Assembly: GCA_031323845.1 (NCBI GenBank)
Contig: JAVIYP010000010.1
Location: 1 to 61,409 of the forward strand
Source: PUPG01 sp031323845
GTDB lineage: Bacteria > Bacteroidota > Bacteroidia > Bacteroidales > UBA7960
Length of the DNA: 61,409 nucleotides
Reading direction: 5' to 3'
Below, one piece after another: positions 45,566 through 54,546 of the stretch. The notes under the pieces were generated by a model that did no database searches, was not told where the DNA came from, and saw nothing but the letters and a program-made list of their open reading frames with translations. Made by a program: the position numbers and the translations under genes. Within the stretch, counting starts at the first letter, position 1. Every line of letters starts with the position of its first letter.

Positions 45566-45638
45566 TGTACACAAAGGGCCTGACCTGTGTGCCGAAATAT
45601 CATTGTACACACAGGGCTTGACCTGTGTGCCGAAACAT
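45566..45638. repeat. Tandem 35-bp repeat, each unit with an inverted repeat
   Basis: Two units start with TGTACACA at 45566 and 45604 (period 38 bp) and share GACCTGTGTGCCGAAA, with about five differences over 35 bases. In unit 2 CACACAGG (45608-45615) and CCTGTGTG (45622-45629) form a perfect 8-bp stem with a 6-nt loop; in unit 1 the stem is imperfect. There is no T-run. It lies between the divergent cobB and tetR genes and may be an operator pair for either. Confidence 0.75.
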
Positions 45639-45674
45639 CTTAAATGTTTACAAATATAATTTATTTATGGAATT

Positions 45675-45719
45675 TTTGCATTTTATGCACATTTAAACTA
45701 CTTTTGTGCATATGTGCAT
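45675..45719 (+). promoter_or_regulatory. tetR-pump promoter with embedded operator
   Basis: TTTG (45675-45678), a 20-bp spacer and TACTTTTG (45699-45706) match the Bacteroidota promoter without mismatch. The inverted repeat ATGCACAT (45685-45692) and ATGTGCAT (45712-45719) places one arm between -33 and -7 and the other just after -7, so a bound TetR protein would block RNA polymerase. The ATG of tetR is at 45723, leaving a very short leader. Confidence 0.75.
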
Positions 45720-45722
45720 TAA

Positions 45723-46328
45723 ATGACTGATATGACAAGCAAGGAACAGATCATCAGGGCAGCCCGAAAGGTGTTTGAGCGTTTTGGTTTCAACAAGGCA
45801 TCGATGGGTGACATTGCCACGGCATCGCGCAAGGGGCGGCGGACCATTTACACCCATTTTTCAGGGAAGGAGGAAGTTTTCCGGGCCGTGATTGACACCG
45901 AAGTACAGAAGCTGGCCGACAAATTGCGCAAGCTTACCAGGCAGGAGGTTTCTCCTAAAGAGAAGTTGCGCCAATACATGCAAACAAGAATGAATGACCT
46001 CCGTGAGCTCACAATATATTACGATGCCCTGCGCCGCGACATAGTAAGTGACATCAACTACATGGAAGATATCCGCAAGGAATATGACCGGATGGAGGTT
46101 GAGATGCTTAAGGCAATCCTTGATGAGGGGAATGCATCGGGTGAATTTGACATTGCCGACACATTCCTGGTATCGGAGGCGATCGTGCTGGCAGCAAAAG
46201 GGTTTGAGCTCCCCATCTTCCTGGGGCGCAGCGATTACGATCACAACAGGCTCATTAATCCGCTGATTGACCTGCTTTATGAAGGGATCAAAAACAGAAC
46301 CGGTTCATCATCAACAAAAAAACAATGA
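45723..46328 (+). CDS. TetR family transcriptional regulator
   Basis: The 201-residue protein has the TetR helix-turn-helix at about 8-54 (IIRAARKVFERFGFNKASMGDIATASRKGRRTIYTHF), followed by a helical ligand-binding domain. It overlaps the MMPL pump gene by 4 bp (ATGA), so regulator and pump are made from one transcript. The operator overlapping its promoter suggests autorepression relieved by a pump substrate, probably hydrophobic. A second in-frame ATG at 45732 is possible. Confidence 0.92.
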   Translation: MTDMTSKEQIIRAARKVFERFGFNKASMGDIATASRKGRRTIYTHFSGKEEVFRAVIDTEVQKLADKLRKLTRQEVSPKEKLRQYMQTRMNDLRELTIYYDALRRDIVSDINYMEDIRKEYDRMEVEMLKAILDEGNASGEFDIADTFLVSEAIVLAAKGFELPIFLGRSDYDHNRLINPLIDLLYEGIKNRTGSSSTKKQ

Positions 46329-48577
46329 AATACGCCCAACTGATTATTAGGTTTAAGTATGCTGTGCTGTCCGTGATCCTGATCACGACGCTGATGATGG
46401 GTTATTTCATGAAGAACTTAAGGGTAAATGCCGACGTTTTGAGCTACTTGCCCGACGATGACCCTTCTGCGATGCTTTTCAACCGTATTGGTGATGCATT
46501 TGGGGGCAATTCTACCGTGATTGTCGGACTGTCGGGCAGCAACGTTTTTGATGAGGAGATGCTCCACCAAGTGAGAGAGATCACCGACAGCATTCGAAGG
46601 GTTGAGGGGGTCGGTTATGTAACCAGCCTCACCAACGTGATCAACATTCGCGGGTCTGATCTCGGTATTGAGATTGGCAGGCTGATTGACGAATTCGACA
46701 TCCCATCAGACCCGGAAATACTGGATTCACTCAAGGCATACACGCTTTCAAAAGAGATGTACCGCGGCAACCTTGTTTCGGAAGATGGCACAGCCACGCT
46801 GATTGCCGCTAAGATCCGTAACGGCTACAACCACGCAGAAGTGGTTGGAGAGATCCGGAAAAAACTTTCAGGACTCCCCTACCAGGAGATGATCCACTAT
46901 GGTGGCATGCCCCATACCCTGTATGAGCTTTCCAACATCATACTGAGAGACATCAGGCACATCATTCCGTTTGCTTTTCTGCTGATCAGCCTGGTGCTGC
47001 TGGCCGGATTCAGGAGACTCGGCGGGATGCTTCTTCCGATGGTAACAGTTTTGATTTCCATAATCTGGACAATGGGCCTGGTTGCCTTGCTTGGCTTTGA
47101 GCTCACCATGCTGACCAACATTATACCGGTGATATTGCTCGCAGTGGGAAGTGCCTATGCCATCCATGTAGTGAACACAGTAACTGCAGAACAACAACAA
47201 AACCCTGAAAACGCTTTGCAAAAGGCCATCAGTTACATAGTAATACCGGTATTTCTGGCCGCTGTCACCACAATCCTCGGGTTTCTTTCCTTTATAGCCG
47301 GCTCCTACCTGTTAATGATACGCGAGTTTGGCATTTTTTCCGCCATCGGGATCCTTTTTTCAATGGTTTTGTCTGTCACCTTCATTCCGGCCATACAGGC
47401 CCTTTTCAAACAAAAGGAAAAAAGTCCTCCGAAAGCGGTCACAATCAACTTTTTCGACCGCGCCCCGGAATTCCTTTCAGGTATTGTTTTGCATCATAAA
47501 AAGCCATTACTGGCCGGCTGGATGGTTCTGATTATTGCAAGTGTAATTGGGATTACACAAATTGAAAGGCGTGTGGACCTGGTTGATTATTTCAAAAAAG
47601 ATAACGTGGTACGACAGGGGGAAAACCTCTTAACAGAAAAATTTCATGGCAGCAATCCGCTCTACGTTTCTGTTTCAGGGGATGTGCAGCATCCGGATGT
47701 CCTGCAACTGATGGATAAAACACGGGATTTTATGAGGGGGTTTGAATACATCCCTTTCAGTCAATCTGTTGCTGATCTTATTAAACAGATGCACGATGTG
47801 ATGGGTGAAGGAGAAATAATTCCTGATGATCCCATTAAGATTATTCAGCTTTGGTTTTTGCTGGATGGGCAGGAGATCATGGATCAGCTGGTCAGTCCTG
47901 ACCTTTCCGAGGGTCTGATCCAGGCCTATGTTTCCTCTGTGGAGCTGGATGTGCTTCGCGAAATAGAGACCAGTTTTGACCAATGGGTAAAGACCCACAG
48001 CACGGATCAACACCAGGTGGCTTACACAGGCATCCCTGTGATGCTGAAACGACTGGATGAAAGCATCATTAGCAGTCAGGCATATAGCCTGATCATTGCC
48101 ACCACTCTGGTGATCATTATGGTAAGCATGCTTCTCGGATCATTCAGAAAAGGGTTGATCGCCATTGTTCCGATCGGGATCACCCTGATCATTCTGTTTG
48201 GAATCATGGGAATGACAGGCATACCGCTCGACATTGCCACCGTGCTTACAGGGAGTGTTACCATCGGCATAGGGGTTGACTACTCGATACACATGATCAG
48301 CCGCTTCGGTAAAGGTTGCCGGGAAGGGCTGGGTCTGGAAGCCAGCATGAAAAACAGCATCCACACCAGCGGGAAGGCGATCTTTATCAACATGCTGTCT
48401 GTAAGCGCCGGTTTTGCCGTACTGGCATTCTCGAACCTGGTGCCGCTGAAGCGTTTTGGTTTTCTGATTGCCGTCACCATGCTTGTTGCCGGAATGGCCA
48501 GCCTGACCTTGCTGCCGCTGATGCTCCTGAAATCATCATCAAAAAAATCAAAAACAAACAAACCATTATCAATATGA
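46325..48577 (+). CDS. RND superfamily transporter of the MMPL type
   Basis: The 750-residue protein has two homologous halves. Each has one helix, a large periplasmic domain (about 35-210 and 420-590) and five clustered helices with MMPL-type stretches (ILLAVGSAYAIHVVNTV near 270, GSVTIGIGVDYSIHMISRFG near 640-660). Such pumps move lipids and other hydrophobic molecules out of the inner membrane. It overlaps tetR by 4 bp upstream and the LolA-like gene by 4 bp downstream, so the three are coupled. Confidence 0.92.
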   Translation: MKYAQLIIRFKYAVLSVILITTLMMGYFMKNLRVNADVLSYLPDDDPSAMLFNRIGDAFGGNSTVIVGLSGSNVFDEEMLHQVREITDSIRRVEGVGYVTSLTNVINIRGSDLGIEIGRLIDEFDIPSDPEILDSLKAYTLSKEMYRGNLVSEDGTATLIAAKIRNGYNHAEVVGEIRKKLSGLPYQEMIHYGGMPHTLYELSNIILRDIRHIIPFAFLLISLVLLAGFRRLGGMLLPMVTVLISIIWTMGLVALLGFELTMLTNIIPVILLAVGSAYAIHVVNTVTAEQQQNPENALQKAISYIVIPVFLAAVTTILGFLSFIAGSYLLMIREFGIFSAIGILFSMVLSVTFIPAIQALFKQKEKSPPKAVTINFFDRAPEFLSGIVLHHKKPLLAGWMVLIIASVIGITQIERRVDLVDYFKKDNVVRQGENLLTEKFHGSNPLYVSVSGDVQHPDVLQLMDKTRDFMRGFEYIPFSQSVADLIKQMHDVMGEGEIIPDDPIKIIQLWFLLDGQEIMDQLVSPDLSEGLIQAYVSSVELDVLREIETSFDQWVKTHSTDQHQVAYTGIPVMLKRLDESIISSQAYSLIIATTLVIIMVSMLLGSFRKGLIAIVPIGITLIILFGIMGMTGIPLDIATVLTGSVTIGIGVDYSIHMISRFGKGCREGLGLEASMKNSIHTSGKAIFINMLSVSAGFAVLAFSNLVPLKRFGFLIAVTMLVAGMASLTLLPLMLLKSSSKKSKTNKPLSI

Positions 48578-49314
48578 AAAAGCTAAAATCTGTCATTATT
48601 GCAACTTTGTTTTTACTGATGATCAATCTTCCGGCATTCGGAGGAGATGCTGCGCGCATACTTAACAACATGGATGCGGTGCTTTTTGCCTCTGAAGATC
48701 AAAAAAGCACCATTGAAATGGTGCTCATCGACCGTAATGGCAATGAGCGCACCAGGGAGGCAATGGTGTGGCAAAAAGGTTCTGACAAGCGGTTGTTCCG
48801 GTTCACCGCACCCGCAGGAGAGGCAGGCATCGCGTTCCTGTCGCTCCCCGACGACGTGATGTATCTTTACATGCCCGCCTTTGGCAGGGAAAGGCGCATC
48901 GCATCCCATGTGAAGAACCAGTCGTTTGCCGGCACCGATTTTTCTTATGAGGACCTGGAATCAGTCAAATACAGCGAAAAGTATTCACCGGAATTGCTGA
49001 AAGAAACGGAGGAGCACTACATCCTGGAGCTGACACCCTTGCCCGATGTGCGCAGCGATTACTCGAAAGTAATTGCGCACGTGAACAAAGCACACTACTA
49101 TCCTGAAATCATGGAAAGCTATGACAGGGGCGGACAGAAGGCAAAAGTGGCGGAATATACGTTTGACAGGCAAGGCGACTACTGGTATATGCAGGAAATC
49201 TTCATGACCAACCTTAACCGGGATCACCGAACCCGGATGATCTTCAAGGAGGTGCAATTCGACACCGGCATCGATGACCAAATATTTACGGTAAGAAACC
49301 TGACGCGTTATTAA
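48574..49314 (+). CDS. LolA-like outer-membrane lipoprotein-sorting protein
   Basis: The 246-residue periplasmic protein has a signal peptide (about 1-23, ending LPAFGG) and a LolA/LppM-like open beta-barrel (DAVLFASEDQKSTIEMVLIDRNG, then KGSDKRLFRFTAPAGEAGIAFL). It starts inside the stop of the MMPL gene (ATGA). In related clusters MMPL pumps pair with such proteins, which may carry the extruded lipid across the periplasm. Confidence 0.85.
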   Translation: MKKLKSVIIATLFLLMINLPAFGGDAARILNNMDAVLFASEDQKSTIEMVLIDRNGNERTREAMVWQKGSDKRLFRFTAPAGEAGIAFLSLPDDVMYLYMPAFGRERRIASHVKNQSFAGTDFSYEDLESVKYSEKYSPELLKETEEHYILELTPLPDVRSDYSKVIAHVNKAHYYPEIMESYDRGGQKAKVAEYTFDRQGDYWYMQEIFMTNLNRDHRTRMIFKEVQFDTGIDDQIFTVRNLTRY

Positions 49315-49340
49315 TAAATAGCTCGAAGCTCGAAGAAAAA

Positions 49341-49366
49341 AGCTCTTAGCTTTTGGCTTTTAGCAA
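49341..49366. repeat. Short AGCTTTTGGCTTTT-type repeat, copy 2 (inverted)
   Basis: Inverted relative of the repeat at 44817-44839. It is preceded by a duplicated GCTCGAA (49321-49334). Nothing else is recognisable in the 119 bp between the LolA-like gene and the barrel gene. Confidence 0.45.
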
Positions 49367-49433
49367 GAATGAAAGAAAGAAGCCAACAACCTTTTTAAAC
49401 TTTAAACCCTCAACTCTAAACCATTATAAACAA

Positions 49434-50777
49434 ATGAAAGCGGCATCATTCTCATTATTTGTAATCGTATTTCTAATTGCACCCTGCGTTATTGCACAGG
49501 ACAACCCTTTGATCTGGCGCGGTTCCATTGAGTCGGACCAGCGGCTCCGCCTGGAGGATGAGCAAGAGTGGCTATGGAATGAGAACCGGCTGGACCTTCA
49601 GCTGGAAAAACGGGCCATGCCACTGCGCATTGTTGGAAATGTATGGCTCAGACACCTGGGACCGTCAATTACTGAAACTTCCTCGGACCTGTTTCTGAAG
49701 GACAAGGTTCACCCCTGGAGTCTCGACATCAGGGAAGCTTATGTGGAAGTGTATGGCTTCTTGTCTGATGACCTCGACCTTAAAGTGGGCCGGCAGCAGA
49801 TCAATTGGGGAACTGCAGACCGGTTCAATCCCACAAGGACCCTTAACTCACCCGACCTGGAAGATATTCTGGACTTTGGCAGGATGATGGGATCGGATGC
49901 GATCAGCCTGCAGTGGCATTTTTCCCATTCCACCTCTCTCCAGGGTGTTTTTGTACCCCTTTTTCGTCCTGCAACCCTGCCTTTGGGGGCCTTTTCAGCC
50001 CTTTTTGCCATCCAGGCGGACCTGCCGGAAGGGATATCCATTCACAAATACAGTGACAACCTCCTCACTCCGCCAAATACGCTAAAGGATGCCTCCTCAT
50101 TTGGTTTGAGATTGCGCAGCTTTCTGTTAAATACAGATGTTTCTGTCAGTTATGTATTTGGAAGAAATGCGATCCCTGTTCCCAGTCAAGCTGAGTTAAC
50201 CATGGTGGACCATACCCATGTTGACATGCACGCAACATTTATATTCCCCCGGCATCATGTGTTTGGCGCAGACCTTGCAGGCAGCATTGGAAGGGTTGGT
50301 GTATGGGCCGAGGCGGCAGTTTTCATTCCTGAAGAGGAGGTTACCATGTTGCTTATCGCGCCACCTATGCCCGAGCAGCAGACTCCAATAATTGAAAAAG
50401 AACCCTATGCCAGGTTTGTGGTCGGAGGAGATTACACCTTCGGCCAGGGAACTTATCTGAATCTTCAATATGTACATGGCTTTCTGCACGAAAGCGGCAA
50501 GGGAAACCTGAACGATTATCTTTTTCTCCAGGCTGAACGAAGCTTCCGAAACAACACCATCGTGGTGCAACCGCTTTCGGGTGGGATAAGCATCGCTGAT
50601 CGCGACAACCTGGAAGACAATTATGCATTATTCTACACACCTGAGATCAGGTTCAGGGGCATCGATAATCTGGAAGTTGCACTCGGAGGCTTCTTCTTTG
50701 CAGGCAAGGGTGATCACCTTTTTGCTTCCCTCAAAGACAAAAACATGCTGCGCCTTTTTGTAAAAGCCAGCTTTTGA
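49434..50777 (+). CDS. Outer-membrane beta-barrel protein (DUF1302-like), partner of the MMPL pump
   Basis: The 447-residue protein has a signal peptide (about 1-21, ending CVIAQ) and a barrel of many amphipathic strands, starting RLRLEDEQEWLWNENRLDLQLE and ending MLRLFVKASF. The segment VGRQQINWGTADRFNPTRTLN near 118-138 matches the DUF1302/alginate-export-like signature. Placed after the MMPL pump and the LolA-like carrier, it likely forms the outer-membrane end of the exporter. An upstream ATG at 49353 gives no signal peptide and was rejected. Confidence 0.8.
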   Translation: MKAASFSLFVIVFLIAPCVIAQDNPLIWRGSIESDQRLRLEDEQEWLWNENRLDLQLEKRAMPLRIVGNVWLRHLGPSITETSSDLFLKDKVHPWSLDIREAYVEVYGFLSDDLDLKVGRQQINWGTADRFNPTRTLNSPDLEDILDFGRMMGSDAISLQWHFSHSTSLQGVFVPLFRPATLPLGAFSALFAIQADLPEGISIHKYSDNLLTPPNTLKDASSFGLRLRSFLLNTDVSVSYVFGRNAIPVPSQAELTMVDHTHVDMHATFIFPRHHVFGADLAGSIGRVGVWAEAAVFIPEEEVTMLLIAPPMPEQQTPIIEKEPYARFVVGGDYTFGQGTYLNLQYVHGFLHESGKGNLNDYLFLQAERSFRNNTIVVQPLSGGISIADRDNLEDNYALFYTPEIRFRGIDNLEVALGGFFFAGKGDHLFASLKDKNMLRLFVKASF

Positions 50778-50943
50778 GTATTTTCTTCAGCCGGTTTTTC
50801 AGATCAAACGAGAACGAACTTGTTTTTTTAATTTAGACCAATTACATATTGTTTGTTTATGAGCCTGCTAACCAAAATCTTACATCCATTTTCCCGCAAA
50901 ACACAAAACAGGCAAAAAAATGTATTTTTGTCCAAATCCTTCC

Positions 50944-50951
50944 TATATTTG
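50944..50951 (+). promoter_or_regulatory. Candidate -7 element of the sulfur operon
   Basis: TATATTTG is a perfect TAnnTTTG 67 bp before the octaheme cytochrome gene. Another perfect match, TATTTTTG, lies at 50923-50930; its terminal TTTG (50927-50930) is only 13 bp from the first and so is too close for a standard -33. One or both may drive the operon 51019-56922. Confidence 0.45.
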
Positions 50952-51018
50952 TGAACATCGTTTATAGTCAGCTATCTATATTGTTAGAGAATAACATATT
51001 ATTCAATTATACTGCTTT

Positions 51019-52587
51019 ATGAAGAATATTGCCACTTTTTTATTAACGGTAATCCTACCGATGCTGATCATCACCATAGTGCTTCGGGATGCGACCCGCG
51101 ACAATCAACTGCTTGAGGACTTGCGCGCAGAGTATAGCATTCCGCACATACCTTCGGTGGATCACAGCAAGCATTCTGAGTTACAGCGCGACTTTGACAA
51201 TCCGCATGAGATCACTGCCACTTGTTTGTCATGCCATACCGGGAGAGGCGATGAGGTTCTGGCCAATGCACACTGGAATTGGGAGCGTGAAGCATATATT
51301 GAAGGCAGGGGGGTTACCTATCTTGGTAAGAAAAACCTGATCAACAACTTCTGCACCGGAATACTGTCAAACGAAGCCACGTGCAACCGGTGTCATATTG
51401 GTTATGGCTGGCGCGACGACACGTTCGATCACAGCAATCCGTACAACATTGATTGTTTGATATGTCATGACAACAGCGGTCTTTACGACAAGGCACGCGG
51501 GGGCGCAGGTTATCCTGTACCCGGGCTCGACTTTCAGGCCATTGTGCAGCAGGTAGGGCGTCCGGCCAAAGACAATTGCGGTTATTGTCACTTTTACGGA
51601 GGGGGTGGCAACAATGTTAAACACGGTGATCTTGAGAATGCCTTATTGACGGCTTCCTGGGAGGTAGACGTACACATGTCTGCAGAGAACACCCACCTGG
51701 AGTGCATTGACTGTCATAAAACCACCAACCACCAGATGCTGGGCAGATATTATGGTGTTTCGAGTGAAAACACACAGAGAGCCACCTGCGAACAATGCCA
51801 CACTTCCTTTCCTCACATCAACTACAAACTAAACGAACACACCCTTAAAGTTGCTTGTCAAACCTGCCACATACCTGTTTATGCCAAGGTAAACCCCACC
51901 AAGATGCGCTGGGACTGGTCGACAGCCACCGACCGTATGGATGGCGAGCCCTATGAGGTTGTTGACACCCTGGGAAATCTTCTCTATACCTCAATTAAGG
52001 GAGATTTTGCCTGGCGGCAGAATGCCATACCGGATTATGTATGGTTCAATGGCACAGCCGACCATCATCTTATCTCTGATATTATTGGTCCCAACGACAC
52101 TGTGATTTATATCAACACCCTTTTCGGTGATGCCCGTGATCCTGATTCTCGCATTCATCCTGTGAAGATACATACAGGCCGGCAGCCTTACGATACCAAA
52201 TACCGCACCATCATTCAGGCCAAGCTTTGGGATGCCCAGCCGGGCACAGGGGCTTTGTGGATTGACCTCGAGTGGGAAGAAGCTGCCACCCGGGGCATGG
52301 AATATGTGGGTATGCCCTATTCGGGTGAATACGGATTCATAGAATCAGAAATGTTTCTGTTGATCAACCACATGGTTTCTCCTGCCGACCAGGCCCTCAG
52401 CTGCGAGGATTGCCACACGCGCACCGGAGGCAGGTTGCAGTACATCGAGGGCATATACATACCTGCACAAACCACCCTGGCGGCCATTGACTATTTCGGC
52501 GTTATGCTGCTGGTGCTTTCCTTTATGGGTATTGTGGCGCATGCCGTGTTGCGTTATGTAGCCTGCAGAAAATTAAAATCCGGATAA
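51019..52587 (+). CDS. Membrane-anchored octaheme c-type cytochrome, tetrathionate reductase (OTR) family
   Basis: The 522-residue protein has eight CxxCH haem motifs with His at 73, 126, 150, 191, 233, 261, 284 and 466. It has an uncleaved N-terminal helix (about 4-22) and a C-terminal helix (about 486-512), so the haem domain is periplasmic and anchored twice. Haem number and spacing, with the isolated eighth motif, match the octaheme tetrathionate reductase family of Shewanella, which also reduces nitrite and hydroxylamine in vitro. The sulfur genes downstream favour tetrathionate or another sulfur compound as substrate. First gene of the operon. Confidence 0.85.
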   Translation: MKNIATFLLTVILPMLIITIVLRDATRDNQLLEDLRAEYSIPHIPSVDHSKHSELQRDFDNPHEITATCLSCHTGRGDEVLANAHWNWEREAYIEGRGVTYLGKKNLINNFCTGILSNEATCNRCHIGYGWRDDTFDHSNPYNIDCLICHDNSGLYDKARGGAGYPVPGLDFQAIVQQVGRPAKDNCGYCHFYGGGGNNVKHGDLENALLTASWEVDVHMSAENTHLECIDCHKTTNHQMLGRYYGVSSENTQRATCEQCHTSFPHINYKLNEHTLKVACQTCHIPVYAKVNPTKMRWDWSTATDRMDGEPYEVVDTLGNLLYTSIKGDFAWRQNAIPDYVWFNGTADHHLISDIIGPNDTVIYINTLFGDARDPDSRIHPVKIHTGRQPYDTKYRTIIQAKLWDAQPGTGALWIDLEWEEAATRGMEYVGMPYSGEYGFIESEMFLLINHMVSPADQALSCEDCHTRTGGRLQYIEGIYIPAQTTLAAIDYFGVMLLVLSFMGIVAHAVLRYVACRKLKSG

Positions 52588-52687
52588 GCACGAAACCGTT
52601 GTTGCACCTTGTTGCCTGCATCCAAAAAAGATGTGCGCAATAAAAAAGCAAGTCATTGATATTCAAACAAAAAAGCCACTTTTCCCA

Positions 52688-53335
52688 ATGAAAGTTTACC
52701 TGTATAACCGTTACGAAAGGTTTTGGCACTGGACCCAGGCCTTCCTGATATTATTCCTGGCGCTCACGGGCTTTGAAATACATGGTTCTTATAGCTTTTT
52801 CGGTTTTGAGAACGCCGTACATCTGCACAACAATGCTGCCTGGCTGCTTATTGTGCTGATCATATTTACCATTTTCTGGCATTTTACGACGGGTCAATGG
52901 AGGCAGTACATTCCCACAACACAGAACCTGAAGGCGCAGATGGAGTATTACATTACAGGCATCTTCAGAAACGCCCCGCATCCCACAAAAAAAACGGTAT
53001 TAAGCAAGCTGAACCCGATGCAGCGATTGGTATACCTGGGACTGAAGATCCTGTTCATACCTGTCATGGTCCTTTCCGGACTGCTCTATATGTTCTATCG
53101 CTATCCCAGGCATGGAGGCATAGAATCGCTGGGCATTGACAACCTGGCCCCCATTGCTTACCTGCACACACTGGGCGCCTACCTGTTGCTGGCCTTTGTA
53201 CTGGTGCACGTTTACCTGATCACCACCGGCCATACCCTTACATCAAACCTGAAAGCCATGATCACTGGCTGGGAAGAACTGGAAGAAGAGGAACCTGCAG
53301 CAACGGTTGCCGAAGAGAAAGAAGTAAAAAAATGA
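52688..53335 (+). CDS. Membrane cytochrome b (thiosulfate reductase/formate dehydrogenase gamma type)
   Basis: The 215-residue protein has four or five helices and candidate haem b histidines in RFWHWTQ (about 10-16), HLHNNAA (near 45), AYLHTLGAY (near 160) and LVHVYLITTGH (near 178). This is the b561-like subunit that takes electrons from menaquinol. Next to the octaheme protein it should pass electrons to the periplasmic haems. The tail is acidic. An in-frame ATG at 52631 would add 19 hydrophilic residues; I prefer 52688 because the family starts MKVYLY. Confidence 0.88.
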   Translation: MKVYLYNRYERFWHWTQAFLILFLALTGFEIHGSYSFFGFENAVHLHNNAAWLLIVLIIFTIFWHFTTGQWRQYIPTTQNLKAQMEYYITGIFRNAPHPTKKTVLSKLNPMQRLVYLGLKILFIPVMVLSGLLYMFYRYPRHGGIESLGIDNLAPIAYLHTLGAYLLLAFVLVHVYLITTGHTLTSNLKAMITGWEELEEEEPAATVAEEKEVKK

Positions 53336-53436
53336 CAGCAGTAGTAACTCTTTCAACCATTATTACACCTTTTTTTGCGTGATGCGAAAACAAGCGACAT
53401 CGTAGATTTATAAAAAACCCCACAAACACACACAGC

Positions 53437-54516
53437 ATGTTACCGTCAAGAACCCATATTGTCCTCTTGTTGCTGAGCATCGCAGTAATGCTCTATTCCT
53501 GCGGAAAACCTCGGAAAGCAGCCGAGATACAACCGTCGGTGGCCGAAACTGAAATGCTCCTTCAGTACCTGGAGGAGAACGGCAACCTCATCAACAGCGA
53601 GGCCATACCGGCACTGATAAGTGCTGCAGACCTCCACGAGCAATTAGTGGCCAATAATATCCATATCATTGACCTGAGACCCGCCGCTGATTTTGAGTCC
53701 GGGCATATTTCACACAGTGTCAATGTACAGCCGGGTGATATCCTCGATTATTTTGAACAGCGTATTGAGCCGGGCAGCTTTGATCAAATTGTGCTGGTTT
53801 GTCCGAATGCGCAGCTCAGTGCTTTTGTAAATGCCGTATTGCTTTTCCTTGGATACGATAATGTGCATGCACTGCGTTTTGGGTTGAGCAGCTGGGATCA
53901 GGAAATTGCCGAACGCCACTGGCTGGCGGCCCTGAGCAATCATCTGGAAGGACAGCTGGAAACAACAGGTTATCCAAAAAACGATCCCGGTGTGCTTCCT
54001 GCCATCGCTACGGGCAAAACACATGGTTATCAGATATTACGGGCGAGGGCCAAAGAAGTTCTGGACACCAGTTTTGAAGACCTGGGGCGCACCCTGCAGG
54101 ACATAACCACAGCTGAGGACCCGGTTTACCTGGCCAACTACTGGCCTGAAAGTTTGTACAACCGCGGACACTTACCCGGCGCCATTCAATACACGCCCAA
54201 GGTATCCCTGCACAGCGCTGAGGACATCCGCACGCTGCCGGCAGACAGGGCTGTGGTCATGTATTGTTTTACCGGACAGCACAGCTCTTATGTCACCGCC
54301 TTTCTCCGGCTGCTGGGTTATGATGCCTACAGCCTGGCTTACGGTGCCAATTCTTTTATTCACAACACCATGGTTACCACGCAGCCACCGGGTCGTTCGT
54401 TTACTGAAGAACGAATCGGGCACTTTCCGCTGGCTGGGAAAGTCCCGGGAGCGGTTGCACCCAAGGAGCTGCAGCCAACGCAAAAGGAAGCGGCTCCCGT
54501 CATCGGCGGATGCTAA
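53437..54516 (+). CDS. Lipoprotein with two rhodanese domains and C-terminal PVIGGC
   Basis: The 359-residue protein has a lipobox with Cys22 (MLYSC) and two rhodanese domains (about 60-165 and 200-312). Both keep the catalytic cysteine, Cys122 in VLVCPNAQLS and Cys277 in VMYCFTGQHS. A Pro-rich flexible tail follows (about 313-353) and the protein ends exactly in PVIGGC. Rhodaneses carry persulfide sulfur from thiosulfate or polysulfide. The terminal Cys resembles the end of the SoxY carrier arm. It should be anchored in the periplasm, where OTR product is formed. Confidence 0.88.
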   Translation: MLPSRTHIVLLLLSIAVMLYSCGKPRKAAEIQPSVAETEMLLQYLEENGNLINSEAIPALISAADLHEQLVANNIHIIDLRPAADFESGHISHSVNVQPGDILDYFEQRIEPGSFDQIVLVCPNAQLSAFVNAVLLFLGYDNVHALRFGLSSWDQEIAERHWLAALSNHLEGQLETTGYPKNDPGVLPAIATGKTHGYQILRARAKEVLDTSFEDLGRTLQDITTAEDPVYLANYWPESLYNRGHLPGAIQYTPKVSLHSAEDIRTLPADRAVVMYCFTGQHSSYVTAFLRLLGYDAYSLAYGANSFIHNTMVTTQPPGRSFTEERIGHFPLAGKVPGAVAPKELQPTQKEAAPVIGGC

Positions 54517-54546
54517 CGTATTTTACAAACAATTATATCAGAAACG

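Noticed and set aside
48316..48573. Long N-terminal extension of the LolA-like protein
   Set aside because: It is out-of-frame reading of the MMPL gene; the ATG at 48574 gives a proper signal peptide and an ATGA overlap.
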